A DNA stretch of 64,000 nucleotides, from contig JBBPUQ010000007.1 of assembly GCA_038501195.1 (NCBI GenBank), positions 1,961,501-2,025,500 on the forward strand. Reading direction: 5' to 3'. The position numbers and the translations under genes were made by a program. The stretch is from Nemania diffusa. Taxonomy: Eukaryota; Ascomycota; Sordariomycetes; Xylariales; Xylariaceae. Below the pieces are notes generated by a model. That model ran no database searches. It was not told the DNA's origin and saw nothing but the letters and a program-made list of their open reading frames with translations. Of this stretch, positions 1 to 11,751 are shown one piece after another (the stretch's first letter is position 1; every line of letters begins with the position of its first letter).

Positions 1-1130
1 TTTATTTCGACATACTGTTGACTTAAAATTACTAAAAAACAATATTATACAATATTTTTTTTTATACTAAAAAAAAAAGCTAAATAATACTATTTTAACT
101 ATATTAGTTCAATATATAAATAAAACAAAATTTATATAATATTTAACAATTATTTTAATATAACAGTTAATTATAATTAATATTAAATTGATTGAACTAT
201 TATTACATTTATATAAATAAAACAAAATAATTCAACAAAAATAATACTTAAAGTATTAAAAATTATAATTAACAAGCTTTAATTTATATAATATATTTTA
301 AAATTTAGCTATTATAAAAAAATATTACTTTATATAACAGTTGTATAAGCATGTTTTAGTATATTTAAACTTAAACTTGCTTTAATTAGTTAAAAACTTA
401 TATATAAAGCTTTATTTTTTAACTTATAAACAGTGCTGCAAGTTTTTTTTAATCAAAAAATAAACTACTATTATATAACAAATATTTATTTTGTTAATAA
501 AAAATATAATACTAAGTATTTGAAACAATTGTATAATTATAGCTTTAAGAAAAATTTTTACTAAAAACTACAGCGATTGTACAATAAAAATAATAAAAAT
601 AATAAAAAATATTTTATTTATAAAAAGCTTAGTTATTAATTTATTAATTACAGCTAATAAAAAAAATCGAAAATAAAAAAGCAATATTTTGCTATATATA
701 ATATTTTAAAATAAAAAGCTTTATTTTATAAAAAATATAATATATTTATATTAAACTATAAAAGTAATAAAAACTTTTTATATAACAATAAATTTAATAA
801 CAACTTAAATTTTAAAACTAAAAACAAAACAGTTTAATTTTTAATAGATTTAATATATTTTTATTATATAATAGAAAAAAATATATATATTTAAAATTAA
901 ACATTAATATTAAATAATTTTTATTTAAACAGTTAATATAATATAAAATACTAAAATATTTTATAAAATATTAATATAGCTAAAGTTTTAATTATTAAAA
1001 AAACTTAAACTGAAACTTTTGTACAAAAAAACCTTTTTATATAAATAAACTAAACTTTAAACAATATAACAATTTAATTTAGTAATATTAAAAGCTTTAA
1101 AGCTATAAATACTATAATAATTTTAATATT
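1..1130. other. AT-only RIP-type block, left part
   Basis: Nearly pure A/T sequence with TpA-rich runs and almost no C or G, apart from scattered GCT/AGC and rare CpG. No reading frame of useful length exists on either strand. This composition is typical of fungal repeat DNA destroyed by repeat-induced point mutation (C to T on either strand). No telomeric TTAGGG array is present at the left edge, so nothing shows that this is a chromosome end; a centromeric or repeat-rich interior block is equally possible. Confidence 0.8.
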
Positions 1131-4100
1131 AATTAAACCGATTAAATTTTATATTTTAAATATATTAATTTTGTTTTTACTGTTGTTATAAAATATAAAT
1201 TAATTATATATTTATTTTAATAATATATAAAATATAATTATATAACAAAATAATATAATAGTATTAATTATACAAAAATAAAAACATTTGTTTTTTAATA
1301 TTAGCTAATTAAAAACTATAAGTTATTTTATAAAACAAAAGCTTTAAAAGTTATATTGTTGATTTAAACACTTTTATATAAAAAAACTTATAAAATTGTT
1401 ATAAAAAGCTAAATATAATAATATTAATATTTTAATATTTTAAAAAATTAAAAAGTTTTGCTATTATTATTAATTATATAATTAAGCTTTAAAAAAATTT
1501 AAATTTTTGTTAAAAAATAAATATAATTTTAATTATAAAATAATTATTAATGTTATATAAATTAACAAATAATTAACTTTATATATAATTAATATAAATA
1601 TTTTGTTTTAAATAGTTAAATTTTTAAAATTTTTAAATATATATAATATTTAAAATATATTATGTTAATATTAAATTTTAATATATTAAAAGCTATTTAA
1701 TTATATTATATATAATTTTAATATAAATTTTTTGTTTGAAAAATTTTGTAATAATATATAACTAATTGAAACTTTATATAAAAAAATGCTTATTAAAGCA
1801 TATTAAGTTATTAAAAAAGTTAAACAAGCATATATATTACTTTATTATATATTTAATATTTTATACAAAAAAATCGGTTATTATATAAATGAAAAAATAA
1901 TACTACAAATAGTTATAAAAGCTTTAAATAATATAACTAAATTAAATAGTTTTATATTTATTTTACTAGTTTTTAAAGCTTATTTTAAAATTAATAGCAA
2001 TTTATTTTTTTTACTAAAAATTATTTAAAAAGTAAAAATTATATAAAAAGCTATAAAAATATTAAAAAATATTTATATAAAAGTTAATATTAACTAAGTT
2101 ATACAAACTAAAAATAAACTAGTATTATTATATAAAATATTTTTTTTACTTTTTTAAAGTAAAATTATAATATAAAAAAAGCGCAAAAACTAAATAAAAC
2201 TATATAAAATTTTTATAATTAAAAATTATAATATTATAATTAATATAACAAATAAACTAGCTAAGTTTTATTATATATAAATTAAGTTATATTATTAACA
2301 AAAAGTTATATTTAATTTATTATATAAAAAGAATAACTTTTTGTACAATTTTTTTTAAACTATTAAACAGCTATAACTTTAACACAAAAGCAAACCGAAA
2401 AAGTTATTTATATTTATTAATAACTAATATTTTGTACTAAAAAAAGTTAACAATTATATTTTAGCTATATAATTAAAATAAAACAGTATAATTATTACAT
2501 TTAATATATTTTTTAAACAATTAAATATAACTAAAATAAATATACTAATAATTTAAAGTATATTTTAATTTATATAATATAATTTGAACTAATATAACTA
2601 AATAAAAATTTTTTAAATTAAGTTTGTATAAAAAATCAAAAATAAAACAATTAAATTATATAAAAAATCTAAATTAATTATATAAAGTTATAAAAATAAT
2701 AATAAAGTTTAAATTTTTATATAAATATTAACAATTTAATATATAAGTTAATAGTTTATTATAGCTTTAAAATTATTGCTAATTTAAAACTATAATATAT
2801 ATATAAAATTATAAAATATTTTTTAAATATATATATAATTATATAACAAGTTAAACTAAAAAATTTATGTTTATTTATTAAAAAAACTAAAAAATAAATA
2901 TTTTGTAAATATTATATTTTAAATTATATAATTATTATATAAATTAATTAAATTAAAATTATATTAATATAAAATTTATTATAAATATTATTATTAAAAA
3001 TTAAGTATAAAAATATTTATATATAATTTATATTTGTTATATATTAAAAAAAAACTCGATAAATTTACAATTATAAAACTTTAAATAAATAATATTTTTA
3101 ATATTATGTTTAAAAAGTTTTTGTATAAAAAAAAAACTAAACTACTATTTTGTATAAAACTGAAAATAAAATTAATGTTTAAATATTTTATTAAATTTAA
3201 TAAAAACAAAATTTAAATAAACAAACAAAATTTTTTTTTTATTTAATAAAAACAAGCTAAATAACTGTATATTATTAACTTTTATATAAAAGATTATTTT
3301 TAGTAATATATTGTTTAACAAGCTTAAAAAGCATATATTGTATCGGTATATTAATTAAAAATATTATATAACTTGTTAATTGCTGTATAAGTTTAAAAAC
3401 TGTTAAAAAACAATGTTAAAGCATTAAATATACAAATATAATAACAAATCAACAATATATAGCAAAAATTATATTATATACTTTTAAATTTTAATTATAC
3501 AAAGATTTTTATTTTTATTAACAAAATGTTTATAAACAACAAAAATTTGAGTTTTTAAATTGAATTTATAATTGTATTAGCTAACAAAAGCTGTATAAAA
3601 AATACTTTTATAATTAAAAGCAATATTGTTTATTAAAATTTAATTAAGTATAAACAAGTTATATATAATATACTAACAAATAAGTTATATAATATAGTTA
3701 ATAAATTTGATTATACTATTATATTTAATATAATTTTTTAAAAAATTATTTATACAATAAAATTATTAACTGTATTACTAGTTATATATATTAATTTTAA
3801 GTTTTTGTATAAATGTTTAATTAAATTAGGAATTATATAAAAAAAGCGACTTATAATCGATATTATATTATTTTAAAAAACATATAAAAATCAAAAAATT
3901 ACAAAAATATGTTAAATCGATAGTAAAAACAATTTAACAAATGTTTATATAAAAAAAGCATTTAATTAAATATTAAAAAAGTTAGTTAATATAAATAAAT
4001 TAGTTATATAAGTAAAAGCATATATAAATCGATTAAACAGTAAAAAAAATAACAAAAGATTAGTTAATATTAAAACTAAAGTTATTATATAAAAAAAAGA

Positions 4101-4413
4101 ATTTTTAATATTAAACTAATAATTTAATAAAATTTGTATATATGTATTAAGTATATACAACTAAAACTTAAATTAAAACTTTTATTAAATAATTAAATAA
4201 ATAAAAAATACAAAGATTTACTAAAATTTATAAAACTTATAAGTTTTATATATATATATATATAAATAACTTATATATAACTTTTTTAATTATACTTTTT
4301 TTTGTAAAATATATATATAAATTAATATAAAACTTTAAAACTTAAAAACAAACTTTAAACTTTATAAATTACTTTGAATCTTTTTATATATATATATATA
4401 AAAAATTCTATTA
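1131..4413. repeat. Direct duplication, copy A (RIP-decayed)
   Basis: First unit of a head-to-tail duplication of about 3.28 kb; its partner lies about 3,289 bases downstream. The unit begins near AATTAAACCGATTAAATTTT and ends near a run of alternating TA followed by TTCTATTAACA. Corresponding stretches can be followed through the whole unit, for example 1141-1260 against 4430-4550 and 4141-4400 against 7430-7690. Where the copies differ, copy A mostly keeps G or C (TGTTGTTATAA, AAGCTTT) where copy B has A or T. It was probably a transposable element or a segmental duplicate. No coding frame survives, so the element family cannot be named. Confidence 0.75.
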
Positions 4414-4419
4414 ACAATT

Positions 4420-7400
4420 AATTAAATTAATTAAATTTTATATTTTAAATATATTAACTTTATTTTTATTATTATTATAAAATATAAATCAATTATATAT
4501 TTATTTTAATAATATATAAAATATAATTATATAATAAAACAATATAATAATATTAATTATATAAAAATAAAAACATTTATTTTTTAATATTAGCTAATTA
4601 AAAATTATAAATTATTTTATAAAATAAAAATTTTAAAAATTATATTATTAATTTAAATATTTTTATATAAAAAAACTTATAAAATTATTATAAAAAATTA
4701 AATATAATAATATTAATATTTTGATATTTTAAAAAATTAAAAAGTTTTATTATTATTATTAATTATATAATTAAACTTTAAAAAAATTTAAATTTTTATT
4801 AAAAAATAAATATAATTTTAATTATAAAATTATTATTAATATTATATAAATTAATAAATAATCGATTTTATATATAATTAATATAAATATTTTATTTTAA
4901 ATAGTTAAATTTTTAAAATTTTTAAATATATATAATATTTAAAATATATTATATTAATATTAAATTTTAATATATTAAAAACTATTTAATTATATTATAT
5001 ATAACTTTAATATAAATTTTTTATTTAAAAAGTTTTATAATAATATATAATTAATTAAAATTTTATATAAAAAAATATTTATTAAAATATATTAAATTAT
5101 TAAAAAAGTTAAATAAATATATATATTATTTTATTATATATTTAATATTTTATATAAAAAAATCAATTATTATATAAATAAAAAAATATTATTATTAATA
5201 GTTATAAAAGTTTTAAATAATATAATTAAACTAAATAGTTTTATATTTATTTTATTAATTTTTAAAATTTATTTTAAAATTAATAATAATTTATTTTTTT
5301 TATTAAAAATTATTTAAAAAATAAAAGCTATATAAAAAGTTATAAAAATATTAAAAAATATTTATATAAAAGTTAATATTAACTAAGTTATATAAATTAA
5401 AAATAAACTAATATTATTATATAAAATATTTTTTTTATTTTTTTAAAATAAAATAATAATATAAAAAAAATATAAAAAATAAATAAAATTATATAAAATT
5501 TTTATAATTAAAAATTATAATATTATAATTAATATAATAAATAAATTAACTAAATTTTATTATATATAAATTAAATTATATTATAAATAAAAAGTTATAT
5601 TTAATTTATTATATAAAAAAAATAATTTTATATATAACTTTTTATAAACTATTAAATAATTATAACTTTAATATAAAAATAAATTACAAAAATTATTTAT
5701 ATTTATTAATAATTAATATTTTATATTAAAAAAAATTAACAATTATATTTTAATTATATAATTAAAACAAAATAATATAATTATTATATTTAATATATTT
5801 TTTAAATAATTAAATATAGCTAAAATAAATATATTAACAATTTAAAATATATTTTAATTTATATAATATAATTTAAATTAATATAATTAAATAAAAATTT
5901 TTTAATTTAAACTGATATAAAAAGTTAAAAATAAAACAATTAAACTATATAAAAAGTTTAAATTAATTATATAAAATTATAAAAATAATAATAAAATTTA
6001 AATTTTTATATAAATATTAATAATATAATATATAAATTAATAATTTATTATAACTTTGAAACTATTATTAATTTAAAATTATAATATATATATAAAACTA
6101 TAAAATATTTTTTAAATATATATATAATTATATAATAAATTAAACTAAAAAATTTATATTTATTTATTAAAAAAACTAAAAAACAAATATTTAATAAATA
6201 TTATATTTTAAATTATATAATTATTATATAAATTAATTAAATTAAAATTATATTAATATAAAATTAATTATAAATATTATTATTAAAAATTAAATATAAA
6301 AATATTTATATATAATTTATATTTATTATATATTAAAAAATAATTTAATAAATTTATAATTATAAAACTTTAAATAAATAATATATTTAATATTATATTT
6401 AAAAAGTTTTTATATAAAAAAAAAACTAAATTATTATTTTATATAAAGTTAAAAATAAAATTAATATTTAAATATTTTATTAAATTTAATAAAAGCAAAA
6501 TTTAAATAAATAAATAAAAATTTTTATTTATTTAATAAAAATAAATTAAATAATTATATATTATTAATTTTTATATAAAAAATTATTTTTAATAATATAT
6601 TATTTAATAAATTTAAAAAATATATATTATATTTATATATTAATTAAAAATATTATATAATTTATTAATTATTAAATAAATTTAAAAACTATTAAAAAAT
6701 AATATTAAAATATTAAATATATAAATATAATAATAAATTAATAATATATAATAAAAATTATATTATATATTTTTAAATTTTAATTATATAAAAACTTTTA
6801 TTTTTATTAATAAAACATTTATAAATAATAAAAATTTAAATTTTTAAATTAAATTTATAATTATATTAATTAATAGAAATTATATAAAAAATACTTTTAT
6901 AATTAAAAATAATATTATTTATTAAAATTTAATTAAATATAAATAAGTTATATATAATATATTAACAAATAAATTATATAATATAATTAATAAATTTAAT
7001 TATATTATTATATTTAATATAATTTTTTAAAAAATTATTTATATAATAAAATTATTAACTATATTATTAATTATATATATTAATTTTAAATTTTTATATA
7101 AATATTTAATTAAATTAAAAACTATATAAAAAAAACAATTTATAATTAATATTATATTATTTTAAAAAATATATAAAAATTGCAAAATTATTAAAATATA
7201 TTAAATCGATAATAAAAATAATTTAATAAATATTTATATAAAAAAAACATTTAATTAAATATTAAAAAAGCTAATTAATATAAATAAATTAATTATATAA
7301 ATAAAAATATATATAAATTAATTAAACAATAAAAGAAATAATAAAAAATTAATTAATATTAAAACTAAAATTACTATATAAAAAAAAAAAGTTTTAATAT

Positions 7401-7703
7401 TAAATTAATAATTTAATAAAACTTATATATATATATTAAATATATATAACTAAAACTTAAACTAGAACTTTTATTAAATAATCAAATAAATAAAAAATAT
7501 AAAAATTTATTAAAATTTATAAAACTTATAAATTTTATATATATATATATATATAAATAACTTATATATAATTTTTTTAGTTATATTTTTTTTTATAAAA
7601 TATATATATAAATCAATATAAAATTTTAAAACTTAAAAACAAATTTTAAACTTTATAAATTATTTTAAATTTTTTTATATATATATATATATAAAGTTTT
7701 ATT
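4420..7703. repeat. Direct duplication, copy B (more strongly decayed)
   Basis: Second unit of the tandem duplication, in the same orientation as copy A. It is even closer to pure A/T: most G and C still present in copy A are A or T here, which fits C-to-T change on one strand or the other. At a few sites the reverse holds (TTTTGATATTTT near 4,720 against TTTTAATATTT in copy A), so both copies kept mutating after they separated. It ends in a TA-dinucleotide run and TTTTATTAACA near 7,700. Confidence 0.75.
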
Positions 7704-10700
7704 AACATTTATTTTATAATTTATATTAAATAATTAATATATTTAAAACTAATATATTTTTAATTATTTATTTATATTTATTTTATAAATTTTTATTAAA
7801 TTATGAATTTAATTAATTTATTTTAATTAATATTATTGATTTTTTTTTTTTATTTTTTTTTTATGTTTATTATTATAAATACTATAATTATTATTAAAAA
7901 AATAAAATATTTTAAATTAATATATTTTATATTTTATAAAAATATATTTTTTAAAATATTTTTATTTTTAGTTTTAACTTTTTAATAAATTTATTTTTAT
8001 TTTATTTTTTTTATTATATTTAATTAAATAATATATTAACAATAATATTATTATATAGCTGTTAATAACATTTTTTTAAAATATAATATATTATTATTTT
8101 TAAATAAATATTATTTTTTTATATATATATATTAAAATTAAAAAATAATATAATAATTTTTTTAAAATTTAAAATTTTTAAATATTTATAAAATAGTTTA
8201 TTTATAAAAAAATTATTACTTTAATTTTTAATATATTAAATAATTTAATTTAATAATAGTTTTTTTAAATTTATATTTTTAATATAAAATATATATTTTA
8301 TATTTAATTTATTTTTTATATAAATTTAAATATTTTTAATTATAGCATATATTTTTTATTAATTATTTTTAATAATTTTAAAACTTTAAATAAAATAAAA
8401 AAAAATAATATTGTTATTATTATAAAAATAAACAATATATCAAATTATTAACTATAAAAATTATAAATTTAATTAAATATTATTTTTATATAAAATATAA
8501 TATTAATATTTATTTTTTATTTTTATTATTATTTATTATTATTATTATTTTTTAATAATTTTAATTTATAATTATTTTATATATTATAAAATTAGCTATT
8601 AAATAGTAATAACTATTAATTTATTTATATATTTTATTTAATATATTATTTAATTTATTTTATTATTTAAAATTTTAATTTATAATTTAATTTTTAAACT
8701 TTTAATTAGTTTTAATTTTATTAATAAACTATTTTATTATTATTTAATAAATTAAAAATATTTTCAAACTAATTTTTATAATTATTATTATTAAAATTAT
8801 TACTACTAAATTTAAAATTTATATTTTTTTCGATTTATAAAAATTATTTTTTAAAAAAAATATTATTAATATTATTAATTATTATATTAATTAAAACTAA
8901 AAACTATATATAAAATTTTTAAACTTTTAATATATTATTAGTTTATATTTTATTAAAAATATTAAACTATATATTTATAAAATTATTAAATAATTTAATT
9001 TATAATTTAAACTAAAGTTTTTTATTTTAAATAATATTAATATAAATAATAAACCTTTAATAGTTTTTTTATAATATTTTTTATTTAAATTTAATAATTT
9101 TAAATATTTATTTAATAATAAAGTTAAAACATTTATTTAATAATATAAAATTTATTATTAAAACTATATTGTTAATATTATTATATAATTTATTATTTTT
9201 AATAAAATTAATAATAAATCTTTTAAATTTTTTATTTTAATATTAATTAAAAAAAGTTATTTTATTAATATATAAATTAAAGTTACTTTTTAATATTATA
9301 ATATTTTTTATAAAAAAGTTAAAAATAGTAATATTAATAAAACAATTTATAAAAAAAATATTAGCAAATTTATTAATAGTAAAAATAATGTTATTTTTAA
9401 AAATTTTAATATATTTAAATTAATTATTATTTTTATTAATAATATAAATATTTTTTATTAAAATTTTATAATAAAAGTTAAAAATAATATTTGTTAAAAC
9501 TTTTTTTTAACTAAAATTTATAACTTTATTATTTTTAAAAACTTTTTTTTTAAATTATATATAATATTATATAATAATTTTAATTTTAACAAATATATTT
9601 TTATTAATTATATATTTAAAATAAAAAACTAAAAAATTTATTATAAAATTAATATTATTTTAAACTTTTTTATTTAAATAATATTTTAATATAAAAATAA
9701 TAAAGTTAATTTATTTAATATTATAGCTTTTTTTAAAAAATTTAAAAATTATTTATATATTTATTTAATTTATTTTTATTTTATTAAAAAAAAAAAAAAA
9801 TAAACTTAAAGTTTTATTTTTATAATTTTAACTGTTATTATTTATATAATTTTTTATATTTAATTATTGCTTATTTTATTAATGATTTATTTTTATTTAA
9901 TAAAATTTTAAAGTTATAACTACTTTTTATATTTATAAAAAATAATATTATTTTATTAATTATTAAATTAATATATATATTTTAAATATTATTAATATAA
10001 ATAAAATTTATATTAACTTTTAATAAATATATAAAAAGTTATAAAAATATAAATAATTATTTAAAAAAATATTTATTTATTAAATAGTTGTTATTTTTTA
10101 TTTAAATATATAACTAAAAAATTTTTAAAAAAAAAACTTTATAAAAATTAAAAAAATTTATTAACAAATTAAAATATATTAAAAAAATTAATATATTAAT
10201 AATATTATATTTAAAATTATTATTATTATTTTATTTATTTTTAAATTTATTTTTAAAAAATTTATAAATAAAACTTATAATAAATTTAATTTAAATAATA
10301 ATATAAAAGTTTATAAAAATAAATTAAATTGCTATTTAGTTTTTAATAAAATTAATTATTTAAAACTAAATTATAACTTTTTATAATAATAACAAATTTA
10401 ATAATTACAATTTTTTATATTAAATTAATTTACTATTAATATATTATTTATATTAACAATATTAACTAAATATAAAAAAATATTTAATTAATATAAACTT
10501 ATAATAATTTTATAACAGCTATTTATTAAAACAAATATTTTAAAAATTATTTAATATTTATAATATTAGTTATATAATAATTTAAATAGTTTATAAATAA
10601 TAATTAAAACAAACAAAAGTTTTAATAAAAATTCTAGTTTTAATTAATTAATATATATAATATATATAATTTTATTTAATTTATTTAATCAAATAACTGT
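7704..10700. other. AT-only RIP-type block, right part
   Basis: AT-only sequence unrelated by eye to the duplication, with long T and A homopolymers and TA-rich tracts. No coding frame, RNA gene or intact terminal repeat is visible. It is probably one or more different repeats reduced beyond recognition. Composition rises gradually after about 10,690. Confidence 0.7.
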
Positions 10701-10763
10701 TTAATTAAAACAACAGATTTAATCAAACAAGTCAAATAAACACTTTTTGTGATCAATTAAGGC

Positions 10764-10798
10764 AAAACAAGTCAAGAGGCTATTATTTGACTTGTTTT
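10764..10798. repeat. Hairpin at the edge of the AT block
   Basis: The 12-base arm AAAACAAGTCAA (10,764-10,775) is exactly complementary to TTGACTTGTTTT (10,787-10,798), with an 11-base loop. The same AACAAGTCAA word occurs a third time, directly repeated, at about 10,727-10,736. The cluster sits where AT-only DNA gives way to normal sequence. It may be the terminal repeat of an element, but its partner end was not found. Confidence 0.5.
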
Positions 10799-10970
10799 AC
10801 CTGTGTTCAGCGCTAACTAAGCGTATGTCAGGCAATAAAGTGGCTGGAGGGACGTAGGTGGACCATCCCCGGCGCTGGTTTTGGGAAGGACCAGGGAATA
10901 TAACTGAGTGCTCACCCCTATACTATTACTTAGCCGCGACTCAACGGTATGTAAGTCCCTCGTGACTTCG

Positions 10971-10978
10971 AATATAGC
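10971..10978 (+). promoter_or_regulatory. TATA-like box of the 5S rRNA gene
   Basis: The sequence AATATAGC lies about 31 bases before the first base of the 5S rRNA gene. Dispersed fungal 5S genes commonly carry a TATA-like element at about -30 in addition to their internal promoter. The assignment rests on position and composition only. Confidence 0.4.
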
Positions 10979-11001
10979 CTTTCGCAGAGATGTCGTCTTC
11001 C

Positions 11002-11120
11002 ACATACGACCATAACCTCTAGAAAACTCGGGATCCCGTCCGCTCTCCCATAGATAAGCTAGTGAGTGCCGGATTAGTAGTTGGGTCGGTGACGACCAGC
11101 GAATCCCCGGTGTTGTATGT
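11002..11120 (+). rRNA. 5S ribosomal RNA, complete
   Basis: The 119-nt gene starts with ACATACGACCATA and ends with TGTTGTATGT, which are complementary ends forming helix I of 5S rRNA. The conserved stretches AAAACTCGGGATCCCGTCC and TTAGTAGTTGGGTCGGTGAC (the region with the internal polymerase III promoter) and ACCAGCGAATCCC are all present and in order. A run of six T at 11,120-11,125 is the expected polymerase III terminator. The gene stands alone, as in fungi with dispersed 5S genes, about 300 bases from the AT-only block. Stem II looks slightly imperfect (ACCTCTAG against CTAGTGAGT), so reduced function cannot be excluded. Confidence 0.9.
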
Positions 11121-11125
11121 TTTTT

Positions 11126-11751
11126 AGGTTTTGCTATTCTTGGCCATGGGAAGAGCAAAAACGTACGCTTATTCTAGCTTAGATAAAGGTAGAAACTCTG
11201 AACTCATACACGCGCAAGTCCACTGGTTATATCATGGGTAGGACAAAATAGATACTGCGCCAACTGGCGCGAATTTCACACAACCAATTTTGCAGTTGGA
11301 ACTGTCAGTAACTCTCCACGGCTTCGTGCGTAGCTTTAATGCTTGTCCCAGCAAGTAGAAGAGCCCTAATCAACTAGGCCACGAATAGCTTTCCCGGCCT
11401 ACCTGATTTTGTTTTTCTTTTAAGAATCTTATCCTCCAAAGTGTATGTTAGCTTTTGCTACAAGCTACCTTAAACATTAAGCCTGTTAGTAATTGTTAGA
11501 GGGTTGAGTCCTAGAGAGAATAGGCGGATTGGTTACAGCTGGGAAGAAGAGTAGTCGGGGTGGTAGTATAGGGCTCAATAGATAAATCAAATGGTTCCTG
11601 GCCGATTAAGCCCCTAAGGGAACTAGGAGTCATATACCTTATAGCTAAAGTTACTTATATAAACACCCCTACAAGGTCTAGTGATGTTATCACCTAGTTG
11701 TAATACACCACGAAGCTCTCTCCATATATAAAATAGCCCCGTGAGATATGA
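11126..11751. other. Intergenic, 5S gene to HET gene
   Basis: Ordinary composition with many in-frame stops. No coding frame, tRNA or repeat was identified. It holds the 3' flank of the HET gene on the minus strand. Confidence 0.5.

Noticed and set aside
1..120. Telomere or chromosome end at the left edge
   Set aside because: No TTAGGG or CCCTAA repeats; only AT-rich sequence.
1..10700. Mitochondrial DNA or plasmid origin of the AT-rich block
   Set aside because: No mitochondrial genes, tRNAs or long frames, and the sequence runs directly into nuclear-type genes. RIP-decayed repeats explain it better.
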